64,000 nucleotides of DNA from Macrothele yani (GCA_039090855.1 CM076995.1:121470270-121534269); one strand, 5' to 3'. Shown: positions 32,728 through 43,890, counted from the stretch's first letter. Numbers and translations are program-made. The notes: generated from the letters alone by a model not told the origin.

Positions 32728-33959
32728 ATAAGTGTGTGGCATCACTCACTTATGACATAACATATTTATTAAAAGGTGGAGTTGAAATGGTATGTATTTT
32801 TTGTGTGTTTACTCAATTTTTGTTTTCCCCCATTTTAAGGGGACTTAAATATGTTGCAAAATTTATCCAAGTATTGTCCCCGATCGAGATTAATATATTG
32901 CTAAAAATGTAGCAGTATGTTCTGGGAAATACGCATGCTACCCTGCAAATTTTAATGTGGGAACTTGATGTCACTAAGGAAGAACTACTGGCGCCGCACA
33001 TACGGACTACTGATGACTTCCTTCAGATGTTGGCATCACTGGGTATAATTAAAAAACAATTTGAGCACCAAGCTTTCCCATTTTAAGATGTCGCTTTTGA
33101 AACTTTGAAGAAAATATTCCAAAATTGCAGTAACACTCCAAAGTATACTATAGTTAAAAAAAAAAAAAAACCAATAAAACCCACTGCAAGGTGGGTTTTA
33201 TTGTTTTTTTAAAGTGGTTTAAAAAAACCCCGCACAGGTTTTTTTTGGGGCGGTTAGGTGGGTAGACAACCCTGGCAGTATGTTCAGTTAGTTGTACACT
33301 TATACTGCCGTTTTACTTCTCTATAACAGTGCAGTGACATGATTTCTGACATATCTCTAATTACCCCCAGGTGTATCGTGACCTTTAAAGGGGGGGATTC
33401 TTGGAAATAGGTTTTCAAAAAATGATTGTGTTAAGTTTTTACATGCCTAATATATCCAAAACTATGAGGTGTGCGAGGCTTGCGTTGATTCACCCTAATT
33501 AGAGTGGAAAAAAAAATGCCTTTCAAAGCACCTCATGCAGTTATCTGATGACGAAAACCATCATCAGATGACTGCATGCTATTGTGCATGGAATGACTGC
33601 TGGAAAACAGTTATAACAATGCTCGCTATTGCGTAGCGTTGTTTCCTTGGCTGTATGTCACACTTTATAACATTTGAAAGGCAAACGACAAGTTCTCACT
33701 TTTCGACTTTTTAAGTGGTGGTTCTGGGGGTCATGTGCCCCCCATACTACGCCTATTCTAATTACTAACAGTATGTGGAATGGCAGGATGTGATATGTGT
33801 ATCATGTTGTCTTTGAGTGAGAATGCTCATTTCAGACTGATAAGTTTAACAGCAGTGGCAATATCTGTTGTCACTCGTGTGTAAAAAACACTTAAAAAGT
33901 CTTGTAACTTCATAAAACCTTAACACTCAATATACCAAACATTAGATATTCTTACCTAA

Positions 33960-34528
33960 TAGTATATTTGTCCTTCTCTAGTGCAAATAACAGCCTGTAC
34001 ATGCCGAGGCATCAACTCCACCATATGACAGAGTGGTTTCCAGAAGTAATGCCAGCCATGCCTCTCTCTTGCAGCATTGTCCACAACTCTGTTTGAGACA
34101 TCGGTCCAGGGTCCATGAACTGATGTTCCACTCCATGGAATCCCAGATAGCTTTTACAGGGTTTAAGTACAGGGACTAGGGAGGGTGGGTGGGTGGGGCA
34201 CTGGGTTGTTTCAAACTCAGATGAGTGTTCCTCAAGTCAGTCATGCTTGGGTGGTTGTGGCCCATTGTCCTTCTGAAACAAACCATCGGCCGCAAGATGT
34301 GCAAAAGCCATGAAAGCGTGTAGGTGATCAGCCAGCACATGCTAGTAGTGTGCAGCAGTTAAGGACCTTTCCAGATACATTAAGGGATCTAGTCAACCCC
34401 ATGAGAAGGCTCCCCAGACCACCACTGCCTTAAACAGTACCAACTGGCCCTGCTGGCCTCTGTCATCTACCAGCGTCTTGTCATCTTGGTACAGCTGAAA
34501 GTAGGATTCATCTGACTGCACGATGCAG
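33960..34528 (-). pseudogene. Tc1-C transposase, C-terminal half
   Basis: The minus strand contains VQSDESYFQLYQDDKTL (first catalytic Asp, IVQSDES), GAFSWG, HVLADHLHAFMAFAH, then LAADGLFQKDNGPQPPKHD (second Asp), and an EHSSEF/ELWTMLQERGMAGI tail. Several stops are present and the glutamate block (expected NPIEHLWD-type) is lost to a frameshift. Confidence 0.8.
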
Positions 34529-34604
34529 TGCCACTCTCAGTGGCGGCCCCAGGCACGGGCATACCGGACAACCGCCCAGGGCCCTGCACCGCAGCCAATT
34601 AATT

Positions 34605-34807
34605 TGTGGTTTTTGCCTGGAGTGTCTGCCGAGAGGAGCTTTACTAAGCTGAAGCTCATCAAGACCTACTTAAGCAACACCATGACCAAAGACCGGCTGT
34701 CAGCTCTCGCTCTTCTGTCCATAGAAAACGACGTGGCATCTACTCTGGACTGTAGTGATTTGATTGAAGACTTCAGCCACAAGAAAAGTTGCCGAATTCT
34801 TCTTTAA
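34605..34807 (+). pseudogene. hAT dimerisation domain (ZMYM-like), C-terminal end
   Basis: FLPGVSAERSFTKLKLIKTYLSNTM, KDRLSALALLSIENDVASTL, then a DLIEDFS tail and a stop at 34805. The S-x-E-R-S-F-x-K-L-K-L-I-K-T-Y-L run is the hATC core and LALLSIEN is its usual following helix. The frame is open to its stop, so this exon-like end is intact, but the remainder of the protein is missing. Confidence 0.88.
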
Positions 34808-35079
34808 ATAATGGACCTATCTTATAATTATACAGCTATCCTAGTTTATTTAGTAACAGGTCATTTTGGAACTAGTAATATTTTGGATTATTAATTATGT
34901 TAATAAACAGTGTATTGTATTACATTGTGTTTATTTCATATAAATCAATACCACAATTCCCAATTAAAAATGCGTTGGGATCACATTCACCCAAAATGAG
35001 TGTTTGTGTGAGGCAAAAAAAGCGAGCGACTGGTTTACGGTCAGAGCAAACAACATGTAATTTTTTCACGTATATATAT

Positions 35080-35226
35080 ATATAATGGATTGATTTGATA
35101 CTCAAGAGGATCCAGTACACTGAGATCTTGTGCAGTATGAATACCATGTGTCTTCCACTTATTCAGTACATCCAAAACAGTTGATTTGGGTATGTTTAAA
35201 TGTTTCTTGGTTTGTGTTATGGACAA
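35080..35226 (-). pseudogene. Helix-turn-helix remnant, Tc1-like
   Basis: The minus strand reads SITQTKKHLNIPKSTVLDVL, then NKWKTHGIHTAQDLSV. L/I-x-x-T-x-x-x-LNIPKST-V has the second-helix signature of Tc1 N-terminal HTHs. It is very short and has no catalytic part. It lies within hAT-D. Confidence 0.4.
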
Positions 35227-35335
35227 CTCACTAATATAACACCCTATAATCTTTCATTTCTCAAACTCAGCTCTCTCCCGCTGCAACATTTTCACTCAAC
35301 CTCCCAGTGCGATATGATCGCGGTCAGCTTCAGGC

Positions 35336-35386
35336 TTGTTAAGATTCACGGTACAGCGTTTGCAGCTGTACCGTGAATCTTAACAA
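35336..35386. repeat. Hairpin, 22-bp perfect stem, 7-nt loop
   Basis: Stem arms 35336-35357 and 35365-35386 (core ATTCACGGTACAGC), loop gtttgca. No role can be read from the sequence. It sits in hAT-D near its right half, beside a Tc1-like HTH remnant on the minus strand at about 35080-35226. Confidence 0.85.
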
Positions 35387-35790
35387 CGTAGAGGGATCAG
35401 TTCATTTGCTCTTAAAGGGTGTCCGGTGACTTTTGTCAATATAATGTGTGTGTATATATATATATATTATAAGGGGTTATTGCTATGGTTTGGGGTTATT
35501 GCAATTGCGAAGGGCTCCCGTGAAGAGCCATTGCCCAGGGTCCCAGAAGGTCTAGGGCCGTCACTGGCCACTCTACAGATGCTCATGTCAACTTTCAGCA
35601 CCCTGATCTCTAATATTTAGTCTGCTGAGTGTATATTATTTAATTTCTAGTTATATGCACTCTTCGAATTGTAACATAATTATGTAAGGCTCAGAAAGCA
35701 CCATACCATTTCATTGTAAATTCTGCTTCCCTTCCTTGGACACAGCAAACCACGTTCGTAGTAGATGTTCAATTATTCTTATTTTTAATT

Positions 35791-35860
35791 ATTCTGCCAC
35801 CTCACCACTTAGATAACCATGTTAAGACTTACATGTTTATCTGAGTGCTGAGGTGGCAGA
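35791..35860. repeat. Hairpin, ~30-bp stem
   Basis: The outer arms TTCTGCCACCTCA and TGAGGTGGCAGAA are exact. The inner arms AGATAA(C)CATGT/ACATGTTTATCT match with one mismatch and a 4-nt interruption. No coding content. Confidence 0.8.
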
Positions 35861-35869
35861 ATGTACAGC

Positions 35870-37525
35870 ACAAACAGAGCTGTAGCCATGGAGGGGTTTT
35901 GAGGGTTTAAAACCTTCCTGAAATGCTGTACTTATCAGTGGCGTAGCCTAGGTCTTGTACAAGGGGACTCTGAAATAATCTAGTTAAAATCGAAATGTAA
36001 TCTTTTATTTTGATTGCCCTAAAAGAAGGGAGTACACAAAAAACATTTATGCAAAATAGAATACCATATGATAATTATCATGAAATGTCATTTGGTCTTA
36101 ATTTTGAGCATAGAGGTTCTTTTTAAGTTAATGTACAAAAATTGTGAAATGCAGAAGTTTGATAGGTGTTTATATTGAATATACAGCTTTTGATTCACCT
36201 ACATATACTGTATAGTACCTTTACTTGTTTGCTTAATGTTCAAGTATGGCGTAGGTCTTTTGTTTTTTAAATAGCACCGTTTCTCCAACGTAACATTACA
36301 GCTGGGAGTTTTTTTGCAAGTAATCAAGTGAAATCCTCGTCCAAAATGCTTTCCACATCAGTCATTTTTTCACAGTAAAAATATTATAAAACAACACTGA
36401 ACACAAAAGACCATGCTTTTTCAACAGAGAATATCTGCATACCAACGCTCGCTAAAACTCGTCCTCCCTCGAATACGCTGGCGTTTCCCATTGCAAACAA
36501 ACGGTAGTGATCACCCTTTGCGAGCATGCACAGTCACATGAATTTGACCCTGGCCTCGGTTCTCCTCAAAGTCATCAGACGCTAGATTGGCCGAGCGTCT
36601 GGCATTGAGGAGAAAACCACTTTACATCAGACGAGCAAAAGAGAGAGGGAACTGTGCATTTGCTATTATGGGAAAATAAATGCTAATATAGGTACTGTGG
36701 ATATCGATAAAGGAAAAGAAAAAAACAAAAAATGATGCAGTAGTTTAGAAAATTTGCAAGGCAATTGTTAGGAGAGGTAGTGCTTTTGGAAAAGTACCAA
36801 AAATGCGGTAACGGAAAAACTTAACACAACATGGAGATAGAGGACTGCAAAGAGATTGTAAGAATTTTTTTCTTTCTTACAAGCATTCTGACAGAAAATA
36901 TGATTCAATGAAGGCGTTACTATGTGCAATTCAGGGTGGAATTTTGCTGGGTGATGTGTCTAAGTGGCTTTGGATGTGGCATAGTAGATGATACCAGATG
37001 ACTGTCTTGGAAACAGCAACTCTGCTGAGCTATTCCACGGCATGTGACCATTTTGCAAATCGCATTCATTAGTTTCTCTGTGCTAATATATTATTATTTT
37101 TTTCCCACCGCTATTTAGTTGAAACACAGAAAAGAGAAAAATACAGTATATTGTCCATAATTTCGGAAAAATTAATGAACTATGGGTAATGCTGCAAAAG
37201 CTAGGGATTTTAGTTTTTTATTTACTTACTTAAAAGTAACACAAAAGTACTGAAACATGACAGTTACTTTTTTAATATGATCATTTGCTTCTTACATCTT
37301 CAGACTTATGAGTTTGTCACCATATGAATCATGGCTTTTCTTTTAGAAATTATGGTTCACGATTAACATGAAAGGTGCGGATAATATGACAATTTTTTTT
37401 TTCAGAATTTCATGGTCTGCGATGACGCCCGCCACTGATTATGCAAAGGAAGAAAAAAATTTTTCTCAGAATTTCACGATCTACGGATTATATACTACCG
37501 TGGATTATATTCTAGTATTTATATA
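35870..37525. other. No gene recognised; possible pogo-like end near 37400-37520
   Basis: A+T-rich. The block 37400-37520 ('cagaatttcatggtctgc...', 'gatctacggattatata') resembles one end of pogo/Tigger-type elements, and a related block occurs near 43370-43420. No transposase was seen. Only the similarity between the two blocks is visible. Confidence 0.35.
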
Positions 37526-37529
37526 ATAA

Positions 37530-37735
37530 ATAGTCCAGACTTTGTCCCATATGACTACCACCTGCTTTTCTCCAGGGTCCATTTCCTACAAGGACAACAC
37601 TTAACTTCAGTGTTGGATTTGGAATCTGGAGTCAGTTTCTGTCTTCGAAACCTGCTCAGTGGGTTTTGGTGACACACTCTGATTAGTGGTACTGTCATGG
37701 GATTGTGGCTTTATTTGAATGTTGGCAAAGGACCA
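37530..37735 (+). pseudogene. Mariner transposase C-terminal fragment
   Basis: The plus strand reads SPDFVPYDYHLLFSRVHFLQ, then a decayed tail ending 'LYLNVGKG'. This is the S-P-D-x-x-P-x-D-Y-x-L-F block (third catalytic Asp) of mariner, followed by the H-F-L-x-G-Q loop. The region upstream is absent and stops follow. Confidence 0.7.
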
Positions 37736-37737
37736 TA

Positions 37738-37790
37738 GAAAACAATGACTAATGGTCTGTTCGGCAAAGGACAGACCATTGTCATTGTTT
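37738..37790. repeat. Hairpin, ~20-bp stem with one bulge
   Basis: AAACAATGAC(t)AATGGTCTGT and its inverted partner are separated by a 10-nt loop (tcggcaaagg). It follows the mariner fragment directly and could be a remnant of its end region. Confidence 0.8.
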
Positions 37791-37867
37791 CCTTTGCAGA
37801 ATGGGGTGAGCTTGTATGTTTAAACTTTTTAGCTGCAAATGAGGTGAACTCTTGACTCCCCCAGTAC

Positions 37868-37868
37868 C

Positions 37869-37908
<40 letters not shown>

Positions 37909-40900
37909 CAGTGTGTGTGTGTCTGTCCTTCGCATACATATCACCATATCACTAAGCTGTTCTCTGAGATTAAGAGGTTAGCTCCACAAAGAAATACAAA
38001 CTACCAGATAATTTTTACTCACTGTTGCCGTATCAAACTTTTCCATTTACAGCGATCTTGACATACAACTCGGGCTTCACCGACATCCATCACACGCCAT
38101 ATACAAAATCTTCTATACTTCATACTCATCTTTTTCTCCTGCAGACACTCCTGAATCTGGTCCTCCCATGACTTCATTGGCCTTCCTCTACCTTTCTTTC
38201 ATGCCACTTGGGCAAAAAAAGATTTTCTTAGTAAGCATCTCATCACTCATTCTTTCAATGTGGCCAAACCATCGAAGCATATTAGTCTCCACCTTGCTAA
38301 CATTTTGCTTCACATTACACAATTGCAACACATCTTTATTCCTCACACAATCAGAACATGTCTTGCCCCCCCCCCCCCATAAGTAACTCATTTCTCCAGC
38401 ACATAAACGACTCCTATGTTTTTTCTGTGGTACCCAGGTTTCACTGCCATACATCAGAGTAGAAACAATTACACTTTCATACATACCCATGTTGGACTCT
38501 CTTGAGAAACCATCATTACTGTGAAGACCTCCCAAAGCAGCCATGACTTTCAATGAAAAATTCACTCGCCTGCTAATTTCACCATCCAATTTGTTCTTTC
38601 TGTCAAACATGCATCTAGCTAAATACACAAACTCATTTACCTGGTCAATCACTGTGCCATTTAGACTAATATTACATTCAGTACCACCAGTTCCTCTCTG
38701 AAAAACCATAACTTTGGTTTTTCCCTTATTTATACTAAATTTGAATTTCAAACTTCGTACATCTGGGACAACATACTCTGCAACTCACTTTTGCTCTCTG
38801 CCAACAGGACAGTGTCATCAGCATACAGCAATCTCCACACACACACACATATCATGAAGGCTTAAACCAGCATTATCTATTTTTGCATCACACATGCACG
38901 CATCAATAAATATATTAAACAGCCATGGTGGCATTACACAACCTTGTCAAACTCCTGCACCAATAGAAAACCATTTTGATAAAACACCATTCACTTGTAC
39001 ACAAGCTCTACTGCCAGCATACATGGCTTTTACACTATTAACTAGATTCCCAGTAGCACCATATTCATTCAATACCTACCACAAAAGTGTCCTATTTACT
39101 TGGTCGTAAGCTTTCTCTAAATCTATGAAGGCAGCAAAAAATTACTTACCAACAGCCAAATACTTTTCAACCATCATGCGTAATGCAAAAATGTGGTTAG
39201 TGCAGCCTTTACCAGGCATAAACCCAAGTAAACATTCCACACTTTTTCTGATGTAAGACCCCGTACTTTTTCAATAATGATCTTACCAAACACTTTTCCC
39301 TGGCACACTCAGTAGGGCGTAATCTAATACCACGATAGTTCTTGCAGTCAGTAGGACCTCCTTTTCTGTGATACAAGGGAACAATGATAGCATCCCCCTA
39401 ATCACAAGGGACCATTCCTAACTCCCAGCACAACCGGAAAAATTTCAGTTAACCAGTCAATTACAGAGTCACCATCATATTTTAACATCTCGACAGTTAT
39501 GCTATCTACTCCCAAAGCCTTGCCATTCTGAAGAGATTTTAGAGCTTTACACATCTCTTGAGTTTTTTCCTGTGCTTCTATCTGTCACTGTAACATCATC
39601 AGCCTCAGAATCACCTTTGCTTTCCTGATCTAATAACTCACAGAAGTATTCACCCCATCTTTCACTTAACTCATTGGGCTCCCTTATCATTTCCCCGATC
39701 CTATTCTTCACACAACTTACAAACTTTGTTTCCCTTGTTTTTCCTGAGTCTCGTGTACTTCCAGAAAGTCTTTCTATCTTTCCAAAAAGCCAATTCATGC
39801 CTTTCCACCATTGCCTTACTCTGATGAACCAGCTTAGCGACTTCACACTTCTTACAGCAATATTCATCCACAGGAACTCTACCTTGCAACATCCCCAAAT
39901 AGGCTTCCTTCTTTCTCTTTACTGCCTCTTCAATCTCACTATTCCACAAAGCATCACCTATATTGTTACCCACTATTGTGGTGCTACAGACTTCTTCAGC
40001 TGCATTGACAGTATAGTTCTTAAAACATTCCCACTTCTTTTCTACATCCCTCTCACAAGACTTCAGCTCCTTCAGTGATTCTCTGAGTACATCAGAATAA
40101 CACTGATGATCTTCAGGGAGCCTTTGAACCTTTATTCTTTCCATTCTGGGCCTCTTCCTATTCCTTTTCCTCCAACCAACATTCAGTTTCACTCGTGACA
40201 CTACCAAGTAATGATCAGAACCAACATCCACATCTCATCCCACGAGTGTCAACAACTAAGTATTTCAGACGCTGATCGTAAAAAACAAAATCTATAACAA
40301 CTCTTTTAACTAAGAGTACAATTTTCCCAAGTATATGTGTGGATATACCTTGTACTTGTGTTTGAAAAACATATTAGATACACATAAACCATTTTCAATG
40401 CAGAATTCAATTAATCTTTCACCATTATCATTCACACAGGGATCATTAAATTTACCCAGAACATTGTCAGAAATTGCATTCTGCACGCCTGCTCTAGCAT
40501 TAAAATCCCCTTGCTATTATAACTTTCTCTTTAGCATCAAACTGGCTCAAAACAGCTTTTTGCTCATTCCAGAAATCTTCCTTCCTATCAGAATGTTCCG
40601 AGTCTCAAGGAGCATATACTACAACAATTACTATTCTCTGAAGTTTCACTTTCAAACGAATCCAAATAATTCTTTCACTTATGCAACTATAGTGAATCAA
40701 GTTGTACTTCATCTTTTCACTTAAAATCACACCTACACCAATCTGTCCTCTCACATTATCCAATACTTCAGACCACACACTCACCGTTCCATTCACTTCT
40801 ATCCCAATTTCCTTCTTTTTGGTTTCACTTACACACAGCACATCCAATCTATACTTATTCATCTCTTCAACCACCTTGTTCATTTTGCCATTTATACCTC

Positions 40901-41240
40901 TAGTATTCCATACACCAATCTTACTCACTCAGCCGAGGTCGCTTTCTGATTCGCCTTTTTCCAGTTCCAGGTAAATACCATGGTAGACCATCCTTCTCAA
41001 GTGTGGTAGGTCCACCATATCCCACACTTGAGTCAGTTTTTGCACTTCTTTGCATCTTTTTAATCAGGTAAATACATCAGCGTGGGGGATTAGCCCACAG
41101 CTGTCTGTTCCATTTGGTCATTGAACCAAAGGATTCTGGAACAAAACCCAGTGAGTTGGGGTCTTTTTTGCCAATGTCACACAGAACTAGCTGGTACCTT
41201 TCCAAGATTCACAGAGGCCCTTGTTGCTGATGGAGCACCC
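37868..41240 (-). mobile_element. Second LINE family (LINE-B), RTE-like, full-length but decayed
   Basis: The minus strand holds a 5' leader (41240-40935), endonuclease (about 40930-40605), a long linker, RT domain fragments and a C-terminal region ending near 38050. The 3' tail is a (TTA)n microsatellite on the minus strand (AAT at 37870-37906). The family differs from RTE copies 1-3. A partial copy on the opposite strand lies at 46740-48110. Confidence 0.85.
38188..40928 (-). pseudogene. LINE-B ORF: endonuclease and reverse transcriptase, multiply frameshifted
   Basis: Endonuclease: MSKIGVWNTRGINGKMNKVV, RLDVLCVSETKKKEIGIEVN (active Glu), IGVGVILSEKM, VVYAP. After gaps, MDVGSDHYLVVSRVKLNVGW (SDH-like end) opens the 176-aa linker (40231 to 39701) that carries CCKKCEV and RHELAFWKDRKTFWKYTR. 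The RT core is degraded but 'KLRGACVQ'-type palm remnants are visible near 39000-39500. The C-terminus, 38751 to 38188, includes FSINKGKTKVMVFQRGTGG, DQVNEFVYLARCMFDRKNKL and TLMYGSETWVPQKKHRSRLC. At least five frame breaks are present. Confidence 0.82.
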
Positions 41241-41405
41241 CAAAGAGGCAAACCCATCACTCGCTAAGATGTCCTTCGCGATACAAAAAACTACTGAACC
41301 TAGAAACCTGAAATTTTGCATGAAGGTAGCTTACATACTGAGGATATGCACCTCAGTCTTTGATTTCTGAATTTTTGATTTTTAGATATTTCAAAAAATA
41401 AAAAA

Positions 41406-42052
41406 ACATGGTTCCAGATTTCCCGTGTATTGCCCCACTTTGATTACAACCTGATCACACCCAATGTGAAGGAAAGTAGTTCACAATAAATTTTGCAGGC
41501 TTCTTTTTTAGAATTTCGTTGTAATTAATCACTATTTTTATTAATATATTTGTTAATACATATGAAGAAAATATATATAATAACTGTACTGCATTTTTTT
41601 TTTTTTTATCCGGAGCTAATGTATTCTTTAAGCGAAGCTATTTAGAACTTTTGTTCTGGAAGTCAAAATGGCTAAGACTGACACCTCAGTTTTTGATAGT
41701 ATTTATGCAGATTTTATAAATTTTGCCGACATGTAATTGGTCGTGATTAAGTGGGCTGAAGTAATGGCCATCTTCCGATAAGGAAAGTATGTTCAGAAGG
41801 ATACGAAATGGAATTTTGACAAATAAATGTGTGATATGAAAATAAATGTATTATTATTTTCCATAATACAATAAATGCCTATGATTATTTTCATTACAAT
41901 AAGATTTATTTCGATGAAAATAGTAAAAAAAAAAAAAGGCATATTATTGTGCACTACTTTCTTTCACGTTGGGTGTTATCAGGTTGTATGTAAACAAAGC
42001 GGAAGAATACATGAAAACTCGGGAACTACTTGAAAGCTTTCTGATTCTGTAG
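41406..42052. mobile_element. MITE family M1, copy 2 (inverted relative to copy 1)
   Basis: Outer left arm (about 41406-41480, containing CAACCTGATCACACCCAATG) and right arm (about 41945-42050, containing TTTCTTTCACGTTGGGTG) are inverted and match copy 1's arms. The interior 'aatgtattattattttccat...aagatttatttcgatgaaaatag' is the reverse complement of copy 1's interior. The TSD is unclear. Confidence 0.8.
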
Positions 42053-42059
42053 TATAGCC

Positions 42060-42370
42060 ATATTTTTATAATTTAATTAGCACTTTCATCAAGGAAAGTG
42101 AGCTACAAATCATGTTAATTCATTCACTTCTGATGCAACAGTTTTGAATTACATTGATATTAATGTCTAGCTATGGTGATGAAATGCTTAAAAAATGATG
42201 TTCAACATGTTCTCACAAGTTGGCGTGGGCAAGCTCTTTTCACTGCATTTTATCAAATTACAGTTCAGGTATAATTATTCATTTCAAATAATATGAAATA
42301 AGATTTCTTTAATTAATTAACATTTGCGTTAAGTTTCAATGTACATATAAATGCTTGAAAACATTCATTT
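42060..42370. other. No feature recognised
   Basis: A+T-rich spacer before the Helitron fragment. Confidence 0.4.
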
Positions 42371-42384
42371 TTATAAAGGGATAT

Positions 42385-42712
42385 TTCCAAATGCCTCATG
42401 CTGCACCTCATTGAAGCTACAATTATGACTGGCCAGGCAGCAGGGCAAGATGTGTTCATTCCCCGAATACCCATCATTCCAACTGATGTGCCCTTCAAAT
42501 CTAACTAAACAAATTCAGTTTTCAGTGCACCTGTGCTTTGCTATGAGGATCAGCAAGGCACTAGGACAGTCACTCAAAGTTGTTGGCTTAAATTTGCAAA
42601 GCTCTTGCTTTTTCCATGCGCAACTTTATGTTGGATGTTCCAGAGTTGGCAGCAAGCAAAATCTCTGCATTATAGCTCCACATGGGAGAACTTACAACAT
42701 TGTTTACTAAGA
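42385..42712 (+). pseudogene. Helitron RepHel helicase C-terminus
   Basis: One frame reads LIEATIMTGQAAGQDVFIPR, IPIIPTDVPFK. The next frame continues IQFSVHLCFAMRISKALGQS, LKVVGLNLQSSCFFHAQLYV, GCSRVGSKQNLCIIAPHGRT, YNIVY. This matches the PIF1-type helicase end (motifs V and VI: F-A-M-x-I-x-K-A-x-G-Q-S and LYVG-CSRVGS). Only this end is present, with one frameshift. The Rep nuclease and the typical 3' hairpin-CTRR end were not found. Confidence 0.88.
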
Positions 42713-42719
42713 AGCATTA

Positions 42720-43690
42720 GCTTTACATCCATTTTTCTCCACTAATTTTTCTAAAATAAAAAAACAACAACAGCACACAATTAGGCCTATTTAAATTCAA
42801 GTTTATTAACAATAATTTTCTACCCTATCCTTATGATTCATGGTCAAATATTTCACCCATCTAAGAGAAAACTACTTGCAGTTGGTTAGTAAACACAAAA
42901 TCAAATATGTTTCAGCACAAGTTGATTTTTTTTCGCTCTGATTTATCTGCTCGAAAACTATGAGGAGTCGTCAACGAAGCTTAACATTGAGTTCCGTTCT
43001 CTAGCTAAACAAAGCGTACACCAACAAACGGCGTCATCAGAGTGACGAGCTAAAAGCTAGCATTCAATATTTGTCATTGTAGAAATGATAATAAGCAAAA
43101 AAATAATGTGTGGCAAAACACTACAGCATGTCATGCCTAATATAAATAGATCTTTGAGCTGCATTGTATGCTGCCCAATATAATACACTGAGTTTCCTGG
43201 TTGATTGTGCACAAACGCACCACATCGCAGATGCCAAAACATGCTTCCAGTACTCTGAACTGAAGCATCCAAATCGACATGCAACAAAATCATCCTTCAG
43301 GATTCAAGAACATGTTTACTTACCTTGAAGAAATGAGTATTTGAATATAAATCTGGGGCAGTATATAATCTGTTTTTCCTGAATTTTTTGGTCTGCAGAT
43401 TATACAAAGGAAAAAATACAGTTACTTTGAGCTGATATGCACGAAATATGACTTTCACAAAGAGCTTTTAATAAAATCGGAAATTTTAATTTTTTGAGAG
43501 CAGCAACTGTGGAAGAAGTAGAAAAGAAAATCATGGTGCAAATTGAAACTTTATTTTGCTATAAGTGGTTTGAGTAAAAAGAAAAAAATTAAAAACAAAT
43601 AAAGTTTATCATTTTTCGTTCCATCATTATCACTGTACATGTTTTTGTTCCTGCATTATTCTTTGAAATTTGACTTTGTTTCATCTGGCA
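42720..43690. other. No feature recognised
   Basis: A+T-rich. It contains a block near 43370-43420 similar to 37400-37520. No coding similarity seen. Confidence 0.4.
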
Positions 43691-43695
43691 AATTT

Positions 43696-43890
43696 TCAAA
43701 GCAAACAGAATATAAATTTTGAATTTGCTTGTAACACTTACTGGTCATCCAGCATACTTAAAAAAATTGGGAGATGCAGGTTCGATTCCCGCTCCAGGGC
43801 GATGAAATTTTCAAGTTTTCTGAGAGGTGTTACATGGATGACCAGTAAGTGTTACAAGCAAATTCAGAATTTATATTCTGTTTGCTTTGA
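43696..43890. repeat. Fold-back containing a tRNA T-arm-like segment
   Basis: The arms (43696-43751 and 43835-43890) are near-perfect inverted repeats of 56 bp with CTTACTGGTCATCCA ends facing inward. The 83-bp centre contains GGTTCGATTCC (43779-43789), a perfect B box/T-loop, preceded by 'gggagatgca' and followed by 'cgctccagggcg'. It resembles the 3' half of a tRNA gene; no A-box half was found. Possibly a MITE that captured a tRNA fragment. Confidence 0.82.

Larger units (their letters stand above)
31263..33041 (+). mobile_element. Second hAT, nested in hAT-B (hAT-C)
   Basis: The termini read CAGAGATGCCAA and (inward from the right) CAGTGATGCCAA, with matching sub-terminal 'tactacggat' versus 'tagtccgta'. 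GGTATA flanks both sides (31257-31262 and 33042-33047), shorter than the standard 8 bp. The body carries BED-finger pieces on the + strand. It interrupts the minus-strand hAT-B gene. Confidence 0.82.
27197..33274 (-). mobile_element. hAT transposon with exact 8-bp TSD, host to two insertions (hAT-B)
   Basis: GCAGTATG flanks both ends (27189-27196 and 33275-33282), and the termini read CAGGGTTG inward at both sides. The remainder of the terminal sequence is G/C-homopolymer rich ('aaaaaacccggg', 'aaccccgcacagg'). The RTE LINE (28018-30985) and a second hAT (31263-33041) lie inside. Without them the element is about 1.3 kb. Its own transposase runs on the minus strand. Confidence 0.93.
34538..35566 (+). 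mobile_element. hAT transposon with exact 8-bp TSD inside Tc1-C (hAT-D)
   Basis: GCCACTCT flanks both ends (34530-34537 and 35567-35574). The termini read CAGTGGCGGCCCCAGGC and CAGTGACGGCCCTAGACC inward. The interior has a transposase C-terminus, two (TA)n tracts (about 35072-35083 and 35455-35467) and a 22-bp hairpin. At about 1.0 kb it is non-autonomous. It must be younger than Tc1-C. Confidence 0.95.
33923..35631 (-). mobile_element. Tc1-like transposon split by a hAT (Tc1-C)
   Basis: The ends ACACTCA...ATTAGA(T/G)AT occur inverted (33923-33950 and about 35605-35631), with TA close to both. The minus-strand transposase pieces are left and right of the hAT. Without the 1.03-kb insertion the element is about 0.68 kb, so it has lost about half of its length (N-terminus). 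Confidence 0.78.

Noticed and set aside
35426..35620. 64-codon plus frame crossing the hAT-D right end
   Set aside because: It crosses the TSD junction and has no motif.
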